DNA of 64,000 nt from Copromyces sp. CBS 386.78 (taxonomy: Eukaryota; Ascomycota; Sordariomycetes; Sordariales; Sordariaceae), in the NCBI GenBank assembly GCA_030685235.1, contig MU839115.1, positions 248,001 through 312,000 of the forward strand, written 5' to 3'. The notes beneath the pieces were generated by a model. The model did not search any database and was not told the origin of the DNA. It saw nothing but the letters and a program-made list of their open reading frames with translations. Position numbers and translations under genes: made by a program. The number at the start of each line of letters is the position of its first letter. Within the stretch, counting starts at the first letter, position 1. Below, piece after piece: positions 23,801-34,427 of the stretch.

Positions 23801-24457
23801 TTTTGGTAGTCGTGTCGGGTCTCCCTCACCTCACGCTCACTTCGCCAATTGTCCCAGATTCCAGAGACGTTAAAGCGCACCCGTGGCCTCAGCTTTCGTC
23901 GCCAGGATTACCCGCGTGACGAGTTCCGTTTTTTCTTCGATCAGGACCGGGGTTTTTTTAGTGGCTCACTGGGTGCAGTCTTCGACAGCGATCCCCTTCT
24001 TCCCCGCCGTGGGCCGTCCAACCGGTCGCTCCGTCGCATTGGGCTGCCGTCACATCGTGTCCAAAAAAAAACTGGCTCCGTATCCGCAACGGCCTGCGGT
24101 CCGCCTTGCGATATATCCCGAGCTCGGCCTGCACCTCCACGAGTCCACAGCGCTGTCATCCTCTCTGTCCCTCCGTTCGTCTCCAGCCTCGAGAATTCTT
24201 GCAACCCCATCCGAGGCCCCAGATCCGACACCCTTGAGACCCACCCGCGCCGACAACTTTGAAGTGCAGCCCCAGTGCGTGTGTGACAATTCGCGACGCA
24301 TTTCACCAGCCGCAAGCCCGCAACCTTGACAGACGCTAAGCTTTGACTCTTCGCGCACAAGATCGTCCCCTGCGTCGCATACCTGCTCTCTGCTTGCACA
24401 AAGTACCCAGCCTGTCCGCGTACCGCGTAGAGCGCTTCACTGCCACACAGAGTCGCC
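20862..24457. other. Intergenic region between cyclin B and the mitochondrial carrier
   Basis: These 3.6 kb contain the cyclin 3' UTR, a 426-bp inverted-repeat transposon (22761-23186, listed separately), and a CT-rich stretch from about 23590 to 24457 that is probably promoter and leader of the carrier gene. Frames in this leader are short and lack motifs. Confidence 0.5.
22761..23186. mobile_element. MITE-like element B (426 bp, TA-flanked, about 115-bp terminal inverted repeats)
   Basis: The left end reads cttgggggtcgtggtggtgg and the reverse-complemented right end reads cttgggggttgtggtggtgg. The match continues through gggacttttctcaacccccta, ttatgggacaaacttttatt and gaccagcgaaccgcttag in both arms. 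The left arm carries an extra segment of about 22 bp (22801-22822), itself forming an inner palindrome with ccccctac. TA flanks both ends (22759-22760 and 23187-23188). The roughly 200-bp centre is AT-rich with no coding frame. Differences between arms are mostly C/T or G/A. Structure is seen directly; membership of the Tc1/mariner superfamily is inferred from the TA flanks. Confidence 0.85.
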
Positions 24458-26740
24458 ATGTCCACAGCTGCGGTTGTTAAGGAAGCGGTCAAGGAGACCC
24501 TCATCGGCTCCGATGAGCACGCCGCCGCCGACCAGGCGCAGCCTACTGCTCAGACCAAAGCGCGCTTCACCCGTTACGCCGTCCGGGATCCCGATACTGG
24601 CGACCTTTTCCTGGGCCCTGACCAGTTCGTTGATGCCGTCGCTCCTCCCCATGAGGATTACGTGAGTCACACCTACCCCAAGAGATTCTGACTTTGCTCT
24701 CACTTTGCGACACGTTGACTAACTCGCGCCCACCTTTTCCGAATATAGCATAAGATCCAGCGCGAGCAATACAGCATCCTATTCAGCGTTGCCGACCGAG
24801 CCAACAAGGGCAAGGTGACCCTCTCCGACTGGACCTACTTTGAGAACCTCCTCGAGAAGCCCGATGCTGAGTATGAGATCGCTTTCCGCCTCTTCGACGT
24901 CGAGCGCCTGGGCACCGTAAAGTACGATGATTTCCGCCGCTTGTACGAGCTCAACAAGGGACCCGACAGCATCCCGTTCGACTGGGATTGCCAGTGGGCC
25001 AAGCTTTACATCGGAAGCAAGACGAAGAGGCATAACTTGGACTACCAACAATTCTCGCAGATGCTCCGTGGCCTGCAGGGCGAGCGCATTCGCCAGGCCT
25101 TTCAGCTGTTCGATAAGGATGGCGACGGGTTCATTGAGCCCGAGGACTTCGAGCGCATTATCATGGAGACATCCAAGCACAAGCTTTCCGACCACCTCCT
25201 CGAGAACTTGAATACCCTTTGCAACATCTCCCAGGGAAGCAAGGTCTCCTATGCGAACGTTAGGGCATTCCAAAACATGATTAAGGAAATGGATTTGGTC
25301 GAGCTCATCATTCGCAAGGCGTGCGATAAGAGCCAGGACGGCAAGATTACTCGCACCGAGTTCCTTAACCAGGCTGCGAAAGTCACCCGTTTTTCCCTTT
25401 TCACGCCCATGGAGGCAGATATTCTGTTTCACTTCGCGAGTGTTGGAAACCCCTCGGGCAGACTTGGTCTTGAGGATTTCGCAAAGGTCCTTGACCCTAC
25501 CTGGAGAAACCGTCATGTGACCGAGGCCAAACTTCTGCCCCGGGCTGTGCAGACAAAGGGCCAGCAGTTTGCCCACCAGGCGGGCGAGTCAGCATACAAC
25601 TTCGTCCTCGGCAGTTTGTCAGGCGCCTTCGGTGCCTTTATGGTCTACCCCATTGATCTGGTCAAGACCAGAATGCAGAACCAGAGAGGTGCTTCGCCTG
25701 GTAGCAGACTCTATGACAATTCCATCGATTGCTTTAGAAAAGTCATTCGCAACGAGGGCTTCAGGGGACTTTACTCGGGCGTTCTTCCCCAGCTTGTCGG
25801 TGTCGCCCCTGAGAAGGCTATCAAGTTGACCGTCAACGACCTTGTTCGTGGCGCATTCACTGATAAGCAGGGCGACATCAAATTGATGCACGAGATCATT
25901 GCTGGTGGTACTGCTGGTGGCTGCCAAGTCGTAAGTTCTCATCCAGTTTTCTCTGTGTGAGTTGCTCTTGTTGTTGACAATGCTAATTGTTTGCTTGTGC
26001 AATAGGTTTTCACCAATCCCCTGGAAATCGTCAAGATCAGACTGCAAGTCCAGGGTGAGGTTGCTAAGAGCGTTGAAGGCGCTCCCAAGCGCTCTGCTAT
26101 GTGGATCGTCCGGAATTTGGGACTGGTGGGACTTTATAAGGGCGCCTCTGCTTGCCTGCTCCGTGACGTTCCCTTCTCAGCAATCTACTTCCCAACGTAC
26201 TCGCATTTGAAGAAGGATCTCTTTGGCGAGTCACAGACCAAGAAGCTGGGTGTTCTCCAGCTTCTCACGGCCGGTGCCATCGCCGGTATGCCCGCTGCTT
26301 ACCTTACGACACCCTGCGACGTCATCAAGACTCGTTTGCAGGTCGAGGCCCGTAAGGGCGATACGCAGTATACCGGTCTTAGGCACGCCGCCAAGACCAT
26401 CTGGAAGGAGGAAGGCTTCAAGGCCTTCTTCAAGGGCGGTCCTGCCCGTATTTTCCGCTCCTCGCCGCAATTCGGTTTCACCCTTGCCGCTTACGAGCTT
26501 CTCCAGGGTGTTCTGCCGTATCCTGGGCAGAAGGCTGAGAAGATGCACCAGGGCGTCGCTGACGTCCTGTCGATGGTTCAGGACCGTGTGGGGGGTGAAA
26601 GCCCCTACACGAGGTCCCGCAACGCTCTCAAGATCCTCCTGGATATCGATGAGCATTTCGGTCGCGTTAAGCTTGATGCTAATGCGGCTGGTTGGAAGGC
26701 TCTGCCCACCTGGATACAGAACCCTCCCAAGACCGCGTAA
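24458..26740 (+). CDS. agc1: Calcium-regulated mitochondrial aspartate/glutamate carrier (AGC1/aralar type)
   Basis: Three exons (24458-24661, 24749-25930, 26006-26740), all phase 0, with introns of 87 and 75 nt, encode 706 aa. The N-terminal half is an EF-hand domain facing the intermembrane space; canonical loops are visible at about 190-201 ([12 protein letters not shown]) and about 261-272 ([12 protein letters not shown]), with degenerate hands around them. The C-terminal half contains three mitochondrial-carrier repeats marked by [16 protein letters not shown] and PCDVIKTR, in the inner membrane. Family members exchange matrix aspartate for cytosolic glutamate and a proton, feeding the malate-aspartate shuttle and gated by calcium. 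Length matches animal AGCs (about 680 aa). The bipartite architecture makes the call strong; the closest alternative would be an SCaMC-type ATP-Mg carrier, which is shorter. Confidence 0.93.
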
Positions 26741-27937
26741 GGTGGCACTTACGAAGCGTCAGGACCTAACGGCTATCGAAGCTGAGATGGGGGCAATGAG
26801 TGTGGAAAAACAGCAGATTATTGGTGAATGCAGCTAGCAACTGCTTGAAAATGAGGTGACCGCACGGCTCTCCGTTACCGGCCTCTTTTCCATTACACTT
26901 GATTTGGCATCGATCAAATAAACCCCTTGATATTCATCGAACGCCTGTGGCAGGGCTAGTTGCGCAAGCTCCGCCGAAGTTACGCAAGTGCATACTACGC
27001 CGCCTGAGCTTGTGCGAATACACCATTACGGTTACCAATTCCCTCTCCCTTCATGACATCATTCATTCTTAGTTTCGACATATACTTTAGAACGATACTG
27101 GATTTGGGCACAAGATCAGACGGGGTTTAGGTACACTGTTAGATAAGATGGTGGGGAAAAGGATCTTCATGATATCGGCTCAGCGAGGATGGAGTATGAG
27201 AAAACAAAATGAGGCGTTCTGGGGAGAAAAGGTGGTCTGGGCTGGCGGGTTGTTTTCTTTTTTTTTTCAGTCCTTTTGTCAGATTTCTGTATATGGTCGT
27301 ATTTTGCACATGGTCAATTTTTCAGCGAAATGCTTCATAGTTTCTTTACTCACTTTTCTCGGACTTCAATACCTTTGTTCATATCAGGGACTTTTTTTTT
27401 TTTCGCCTTTCCGGTCTCCTAAGTTACCTTAGGAAAAGGGAAAGGAAACGGATGTGTATCTACACGTAGCCTTCGATTCCTTCGGCCTTTTCTACTTTCG
27501 CGTCTTCCGCCCATCATTTTCTTTTCGGCTCCGGTCACCCCTGTTGGTGTTGACTTTGGAGTTTGACTATTCAAGGCGAGAAACGGATGAGTGCAAGTGC
27601 ATGGTATGGTATTTATGGGCGCCCGGTGTATGGCCAAGCGGATCATGATCATCATCTGCACAGTTCACAACACCTTCCTTGCGTGGGATAGAAAAAAGCA
27701 TTAGGGGAGGGTAGACGGATAAAACTAGACCAGGTCAAGACAAAAGCGTCAAGCCAGTATCAGGCCTCGAAGCACACAATTTCACAATGAAAATCTATTT
27801 CCCATTATCGAGCATTTTACTTGTGTGAATGGTGGCATGTCTTTTAACCATATGGTGAGATCGCGAATTCAAACCAGCGCAATAGTCTCGGTGGCAGTTG
27901 CAACATAGAAGGATGCTAGTGCAAGAATAACCAATCA
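26741..27937. other. Intergenic region downstream of the carrier gene
   Basis: No gene is visible in these 1.2 kb. The first part is presumably the 3' UTR of the carrier. T-rich runs occur near 27250-27410. Composition is ordinary until the abrupt switch to AT-rich sequence just inside the transposon end at 27938. Confidence 0.5.
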
Positions 27938-28009
27938 TTCCCACACTCAAACGCCTGGCCGTTTTCTTGGCATAAGGGGGTGGCACACACACACACATAC
28001 ACATATACC
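27938..28009 (+). repeat. Left terminal inverted repeat of the 4.4-kb transposon
   Basis: Reads inward as TTCCCACACTCAAACGCC, then TGGCCGTTTTCTTGGCATAA, GGGGGTGGC and a (CA)n run. It pairs with 32301-32367 on the other strand with two mismatches before the CA run. The CA run keeps its CpA sites although the adjoining interior has lost nearly all of them. Confidence 0.9.
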
Positions 28010-28099
28010 GCTATTCAACCCGTAAATCCGTAAATCGTAACCTTTTACAACGATTTTTATATAGAATTAAAGTTTAAACTCTATATTTTTTCGTTTAAA

Positions 28100-30950
28100 G
28101 TAAATAAACCTATTGCGATAATACCTTCCAAAATAATCTTTAAAAAGATTCCCGCTATAAATTTGAAGTGGTCTCGTATTCGAAATAGTATACCCTTAAT
28201 CTAATTCAACGAAGGCTATAGCAACGACAATTAGGAAGATCTTAGCGTAATAATTCTATAATACATATTTATTCGCCTTAAAAAGAAGAATTGTACCTTC
28301 GTTAAGGTTGAATAATTAATTAATAAAGTTATTACCAACCTTAAGAAGGCTAAGAAGGCTGCCTTTAAAAAGGCTACATTTAAGAAAGCCGCCCTTAAGA
28401 AGGCTATAAAGGCCGCGTTTAAAAAGGCTGCCCCTAAATTGAAGAAGGGGAAGGAGTTCGTTGCGTTAGAATTAGATTTACTTTTATCCCTTCCTATTTA
28501 GTAGGCCGCTACTTTTATTGAATTCTCTAGCAATAAGGACGAATTTTCTAGCGACGACGAATAAGAATTCTCTATCCGCTTTACCCCTAAGAAGAAGGCT
28601 TTTAAAATTTTATTTTATTATTTTAGTAACGATAATAATAATAAAGTAGCTTCCCCAATTAAATTTCGATTTACTTTTATATTATTTACTTGTAAGTTGG
28701 CTATTCTAATTCTGCTTCTTAAATTTATTTACTCTCTATTTATTTAAATATAATTTACTATTATAGGTTTATATATATTTATTAGTTGTAATAAATCGCG
28801 TGCTATTGAAGATTGCGGTTTATATAAGGAGGTTAAAGTCGAATAAGATAATAGCGAACTTTATTTATAGTAATTTAGGATTGGCCTATTCGGGGAGATT
28901 AGAAAATTGTAGTCTAGTTACGTATAGGATATTATTAAAATAATTACGGCCGTAGGGATAAAGTATTAAACTTCCTTTTATAATATATTGTATATTATTA
29001 TTATATAGGATAATTATTATATTAAAATTATAGTTTATAATAAAATTATCCTTAGTAATGAATTTTTTAATATATATAGTAATATTAATTATAAGGCGGT
29101 TATAAAATTGTACTTTCGTTACGTTAATTAGTATTGTACTTTTATTATATTTTTTAAATTTCAGTTAACTGAGCCGCCCGTTAGCGAATTAATAATATTC
29201 CTTCCTCCTTCGGTTTTAAATATATTTTTAATATTAACCTCTTTTTGTAGCTTGTTAAATCCCTTCGTTATTTAAGCGGTTACCTTTTAAATATAGTTTT
29301 TGCGTGGCTTTTATACCCTAAGGACGAAGAGTAGTATTAGTACTAGGAGGAAGATTATTATTAATATAATATTATAGGAGGTTGATCGTTTTAATAAATT
29401 AGATTGCGAGTGAGAAGTACGTATAGGTGGGGTTAAGATTAGAGGTATTGTATATTAGGAGTTCGTATAGGTATAGAAGTGTAATAACGGCTACTATTAC
29501 TGTAATTATAATAAGGGTATTGATTATTAAATATATTATATCCTTAATAATAATAAGAATTATTATAATTTTATAGTTAAAAATGCGGGTAAGTAGATTA
29601 AAGCTATTTTTATAGGTTTGGCTATTATACGAATACTATTTGGTCTAATATTATATAAGATAATTATAGTAGAAAACGTTGCGAACGTTACTAATAGTAG
29701 TAGTAGTAGTAGAGGAGGAGGGAGGCGTAGTAGTAATAATAATTTCCCTATTAATATTAATATTATTAATAATATTAATAGTAGTAATAGTAGTATTAAT
29801 ATAGAGATTATAAATAGTTTATTATAGGTTATATTAAGGAGGGATAATTTTAGAGGGCTATATTTATTATACTTTTACGTATTATACCCCTTGTTTTATT
29901 ATCTTTTATATTAATATTTCCCCCTTTATTTCTAGCCCCTTCTATTCCCTTAACTTCCTTATTACCCTCTTTATATTATTGGCGGTTCTATAGTTATTAT
30001 TGTTTTCGCTAGTGGTTATAATATATTTTGTAATTTCCTAGTATTTAATAGGGCGATAATTATCGATTCGGTTGCGTTGTTTAAGTATTAGATTATAGCT
30101 TTCTATAGGTAGTTAACCGATTGTAAGACTTTCGCGGCTAGGCGCGCTAACCCCCCTCCTATTTTAATTGCAACTATTATTTTTAATAGTAGGAGGATTC
30201 TGCGGGTATTGCTATCGATTGTATTGTTATTGATTGTACTGCTATTAGTAGCCGACGAGAGGGAGGATAAGGAAAGGGAGGAATATAAGGAGGAGGAGAT
30301 ATATAAAAGGGGGGAAGAATATAAAGGGGGGGTTAGAGAATCTTCTATCCTTTATTTATCTACGTTGTAATCTTTTAGCTTACGTTCATTATTGCTACCG
30401 CTTACCTTATTTAACCAGTTAGTATAACAATTTATTATTAAGTTCTTTAAAACTTTTTATAAGGATTATTATATTAGGAGATTATTAGAATCGACGATAG
30501 TATATAGGGTTTTCATCGCTTTACGGGAGAAGTTCCGTAATTTAACGGCGCCGGCCGATATATTTGCGCTTAGAGAATAGCTGGTAGTGTGGTTTATATA
30601 ATTAGGCTTTTCGTTAGAGTTCTATATAGCCTTTAGAGGTAGTATTAAAGACTTCTTTAAATAGGAGTACGCGGTATTAGTATTATAGTTAAGTTATAGT
30701 AGGTATACTTTTTATTTTACTATTTCGATATTTTAGTTAATTAGTATATTGATTTAGATCTACGATTTAATATTGTTCTTGAGTTCGGTATCGTTAAAGC
30801 TTTAGTTTTTATAGCGGGTAGTACTATTGTTAGCGGTCCTAGCGAGCGATAATTCTTAGCGATCGATAATTCGAGTTAATACGATATATAGCGAAAGAGG
30901 GGGATTTCTAGTATTTTAGTATTGTTATATAGATATATAGATTTGGTATT
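28100..30950 (+). pseudogene. Decayed reading frame of unknown function inside the transposon
   Basis: One frame (codon starts at positions equal to 2 modulo 3) stays protein-like for about 2.8 kb and is broken almost only by TAA and TAG, with an occasional TGA, as expected if CAA, CAG and TGG codons were hit by RIP. It begins near PSKIIFKKIPAINLKWSR, followed by a Lys/Ala-rich repeat (KKAKKAAFKKATFKKAALKK, about 28340-28450), an acidic segment (SSNKDEFSSDDE), a Cys-containing patch (CNNGYYYC, near 29500), a Ser run (near 29700) and a charged stretch (ADEREDKEREEYKEEE, near 30260). No known domain is recognised. It may be a second protein of the element or captured sequence. The original start and end cannot be fixed. 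Confidence 0.55.
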
Positions 30951-31099
30951 TCTAGTATTTTTAATATTAGATTATAATATAACCGACCTTTATTTTTAAA
31001 TTCCCTAGTATTTTTTAGATTATATTATTGTTGCTTAGTTACGTTGTTAGTTTGTTTAAACTTTTCCAATTCTTTAGCGTATATTATTGCGTAGTCTTT

Positions 31100-32060
31100 A
31101 TTTATATTATTAGTATTTTCTATTGCTAGTTTCGTATTCTTAAAGTAGTTACGGATTTATTTAATATAATACTTAATCGTTATCGTTATCCAACGTAGAA
31201 AGGTAGGAAATTCGCTGTTGGGTATACTATTACTACTTTCGTTGTTATATACCCGCTTTATATATTTCTTGAAGTTATTAAAGTACGTTTCGATTGGGTT
31301 AAATTCTAGAGAGTATAGTAGTAAATATTAGAGTAGTATACTAACCCTCGCGTATATGTAGTATATTTTATTACGAGGATGCTAGTTAGCGTTATTTATT
31401 ATTAGAATATTATTGCGGTTAGGGAAAGGGTTTATTTAGGGGAGAAATCTCCTTTCTAATTATATTATAAAATTAGGGATATTTATTATACCTTTAAAGA
31501 TTAGTAATTCGAGTATATTATTAACCGATATACTTAGGAGGAGGTAATACCGTTTACTACGTTCGAATATATTTATTAATATTATAATAGCGCTATAGGG
31601 TACCTATTTAATACGACGAATTCTATTTCGTCGGTCTATATTAAATTCATTATAAAAAATAAATATTTCTATAGTAAATAGTAATATTTTTATTATTTAT
31701 TTTATTATTAATTAAGGTTATTATTATATTATTTTGAACGTTAATTTCTTTTTCTTCTAACGTTCCTAACGAAGGTGCCGCCGTACGGTTTCGGTCGATA
31801 TATATATATTGTAATCGTCGGCAAGGAATTCGTATATTTCGTCGAAATATATATTTAGCTTTAGAATTAGTAGGTTAATAACCTCTTACTCAATATTAGA
31901 AACGGCTATTCTAATATAGAATTAATATAGCGATATATTTCTATCGCTTATATAAGGAGTTTTCTAGTATTCTAGGATATTCGAATCCGTAAAAACGGCT
32001 TACTAGTAATTTCGAAATTGCGTTTATATTTCTATACGGTACGTACGTATATACTTGTAG
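31100..32060 (-). pseudogene. Tc1/mariner-type (DDE_3) transposase, RIP-inactivated
   Basis: A single minus-strand frame shows, in order, FDEIYEFLADDYNIYIST, TVRRHLR, FYNEFNIDRR, ERSKRYYLLLSISVNN, INPFPNRNNILIINNAN, LYSLEFNPIETYFNNFKKYI and FPTFLRW. This is the layout of DDE_3 transposases: helix-turn-helix end, first Asp, second Asp in the DNAS-like motif, and Glu in NPIE. Several in-frame TAG/TAA codons interrupt it. The first catalytic position (codon 31651-31649) and the second (31396-31394) both read AAT (Asn), consistent with G-to-A change of GAT, while the Glu codon (31291-31289) is intact. Upstream and downstream limits are approximate. The protein would have cut and pasted the element; it is dead here. 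Confidence 0.85.
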
Positions 32061-32300
32061 CGATAGCGATATTACGAGTAGATTCGCCGCTGTAAAATAT
32101 TAAGTTTATAAGCGCCTTCTAGTTATTATTAATATAAACTACTATTGCACTAGAATAATACAATAAAAGACAAATTCAATAATAAGAGCGAATGCCAGCG
32201 ATACGAGCGATTAAGATTATACGAGATTTAGTATAAAAATCGTCGAGTTATAATGGGATACGATTGATCTATTTACGGTATTGAGCCAGATTGTCGATCT

Positions 32301-32367
32301 ATATCGGTATGTGTGTGTGTGCCACCCCCTCATACCAAGAAAACGGCCAGGCGTTTGAGTGTGGGAA
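32301..32367 (-). repeat. Right terminal inverted repeat of the 4.4-kb transposon
   Basis: Its reverse complement begins TTCCCACACTCAAACGCC and matches the left end. The two mismatches before the CA run are C/T and G/A, each in CpA/TpG context, so both fit RIP acting on one arm. It ends two bases before the tRNA-Phe. Confidence 0.9.
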
Positions 32368-32369
32368 CA

Positions 32370-32458
32370 GCGGGTTTAGCTCAGTTGGGAGAGCGTCAGA
32401 CTGAAGTCCACTTCACTCATAAATCTGAAGGTCGTGTGTTCGATCCACACAAACCGCA
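32370..32458 (+). tRNA. tRNA-Phe (anticodon GAA) with a 16-nt intron
   Basis: The cloverleaf is readable: acceptor GCGGGTT with AAACCGC, D-arm GCTC/GAGC, anticodon arm TCAGA/TCTGA with anticodon GAA at 32403-32405, T-arm GTGTG/CACAC with TTCGATC, discriminator A at 32458. A 16-nt intron (32407-32422) follows position 37, the standard place. The acceptor stem has one G5-A68 mismatch. A T-run (32461-32465) directly downstream is a normal Pol III terminator. The transposon ends two bases upstream, so any upstream Pol III context has been replaced; internal A and B boxes are intact. Confidence 0.95.
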
Positions 32459-32982
32459 ATCTTTTTGACGTTCTTCGTACCTCGAATACGCTCCTTTTTG
32501 TGAAACCCTTTATTTAATATTTCTACTTCTTGTTCTTTTTCGTAGCTTTCGGTTTCTTTCAACTGAAATGATGGATGGTGTTGGGTCACCATTTTGGCTC
32601 GTACGACATTTTCGTTTTCTTTCTTACCGTCGCTATATCATAACACCATTGACCCGGACACCACTGAACACCTACGGTCTTATACCTCCAAGTGTTCACT
32701 CTGGATGAAATAAACATACCTATTCATTCAACAGCAAGTTGGGTCATCAGGTATTTCCAAAGAAATTAGTGTGCAAGTATAGATGCCCGTGGACTGTATG
32801 TTGTAGCAAAACATCTCAGCTGACCTTCAGACAAACTGCAACTGGTTCGTGATTACCGGCTCCTCCGATTTCCATGACGCCTTGCTACCAGTGCTCGAAA
32901 CCGCTGATACAGGACTCAAGTCCTGAGAAGCTGTGTCACGCTCAATGGCATTGACAGGCAATGCATTTCCTCTCTCCGCAAG
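32459..32982. other. Short spacer between tRNA-Phe and the decayed membrane-protein gene
   Basis: Apart from the T-rich terminator just after the tRNA, nothing recognisable lies in these 520 bp. GC content is ordinary again, so the RIP effect has not spread rightwards. Confidence 0.5.
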
Positions 32983-34427
32983 TTATGTTGCCTTCATTAT
33001 ATCTCCTTCGTCCGACTGGCTTTGGCTAGAAGACGTATACAGCCAGCTCCATGAACCCCTCCTCTTTGGTTGTGCCATCGCCATAACTACTCTACCTTTC
33101 GGAGCAACACCTTGCATGTTCTTCTTCCTCGGTAATTGCTTGCAGTAGTGCTGCGCCTCAACGTCTGAGTCCCCAACGTCACTCTTGCCGCTGCTGTCCG
33201 ATTTCGTCAACCGTAGGCGTCCGAGGCACCAAAAAGAAGAAGCCCGGTCAAAGAAGGGTTTCAGAGTCATACAGCAGGCGACAACAATGGCGCCGTTTAC
33301 CTCTGAACAGGTGAGGTAGGCGATGCTGACGTTGTCGAAAGTGAAGTCTGGACGAGAAGCCTCGGCGACGAGGTCCCAGAGGCGGATGGTGGATACTAGG
33401 CAGACTCTGATGTATGAAGAGAGGGTGTTTTGGTTAGCAAATTCTCTCATCTTTGCCTGGGGGGAAATAGGAGAAAGTAAAAGGATAAGCTCACAATCCA
33501 CCCAACCCCAGCACCAAAAACAACCCAAGCTTCCTTCCCCACCCAACCTTCAACTTGACCAACACGGGCAACGGCAGGATGTACAAAAGTATGTCCGTTC
33601 CGATGTGCAGTCCCGTGTTGGCGTATCAATATGCCACTCCCCTACACTTGGGAGTGGAAACCGATCCGGGATCTCAAAACGCCCGCAAAGGATCGCAAGC
33701 AGTCACAACCGTGTACAAAGTCCACACCCCGTTCGTGGCGACCACTATCCCGAGGATCAAGTAGATGAGGTAGCGTGCGTGTTTGGTACGAGAGGATGCG
33801 CATGTAGAGCAACAAAATGGAGATCTTGGTGAAGAGGAGGGAGAGCATGTAGTAAAAGATCGTGTACCAGCCTGCCTGGTTGAGGGGGATTATGATTTGT
33901 TAGCTTTTATTGTACTTTGAAGACACTCCGTCGAAAACTCGGGAAGGAGGTACCGGTATCCAGGATGGAAAGAATGACGAAAGGAAGAATGGAAAGAAAG
34001 AGGCACCTACCTTCCCCATCGAAACAACCAAAGCGGGATCAACATCCAATGCGTGCTTTCCCCGTCCGTAGATGGCTTCTGTCATGGTCGAAAAATCAAT
34101 CAGTCAGCAACTGATCCACATCTCAAACTTCACAGCACTCTCTTCCACACAACAAAGTAAATAGGAAACAACACAAAACACGCGCTCAACCAACCCCCCG
34201 CTAGTCAACCCACTCATCACCAATGCCACCAGCAGTACCCAGTCCTCGGCTCCAAGAACCTTTCCTTCCAAAAGAAAGCCCCGAGTGTAAAAGCGGAGGC
34301 CAACGAAGAGGGCTGAGAGGGACCATGTGATGACGGCGCAGGCGATGATGCTGGACTGGTGGGATTCGGCGGGATTAGAGATTAGCTGGGGAAGGGGAGC
34401 CTGTTGCTGTGTTTGGGATGGCGGCAT
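32983..34427 (-). pseudogene. PTH11/rhodopsin-domain integral membrane protein, decayed
   Basis: The pieces follow the order of fungal rhodopsin-domain (PTH11-like) seven-span proteins: SLSALFVGLRFYTRGFLL and GAEDWVLLVALVMS in exon 1 (start ATG 34427); EAIYGRGKHALDVD in exon 2 (about 34084-34012); AGWYTIFYYMLSLLFTKISI in exon 3; then YLIYLILGIVVATNGVWTLY, TGLHIGTDILLYILPLPV, and in exon 4 (33406-32983) FDNVSIAYLTCSEVNGAIV. Near 33790 the frame shifts by one base, and two TGA codons (33676-33674 and 33628-33626) replace the Trp expected in FWD and YW-N. The exon 1 donor is also unclear. The intron at 33407-33494 still looks sound. Loss of function is inferred; sequencing error is the alternative, though it would have to strike several times. 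Confidence 0.7.

Larger units (their letters stand above)
27938..32367. mobile_element. RIP-inactivated DNA transposon, 4.43 kb, with terminal inverted repeats
   Basis: Both ends start TTCCCACACTCAAACGCC and remain alike for about 70 bp. Between them the DNA is extremely AT-rich with CA and TG dinucleotides almost absent over long stretches, the signature of RIP (CpA to TpA on both strands). Two decayed frames lie inside: one on plus (about 28.1-30.9 kb) and a Tc1/mariner-like transposase on minus (about 31.1-32.1 kb), convergent. The right end is two bases from a tRNA-Phe gene. No TA duplication flanks the ends; the dinucleotide CA precedes the left end and follows the right end, so the target-site duplication is uncertain. 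The element cannot encode functional protein now. Confidence 0.9.

Noticed and set aside
24779..25576. 265-aa frame on minus opposite the aspartate/glutamate carrier
   Set aside because: Shadow of a well-supported exon with strong codon bias.
29618..29827. 69-aa Asn/Ser/Ile frame in AT-rich DNA
   Set aside because: It is one stop-free window of the longer RIP-decayed transposon frame, not a gene.
27900..32400. Centromere-like AT-rich DNA
   Set aside because: The block is bounded by precise terminal inverted repeats and contains transposase motifs, so a single RIP-mutated transposon explains it.
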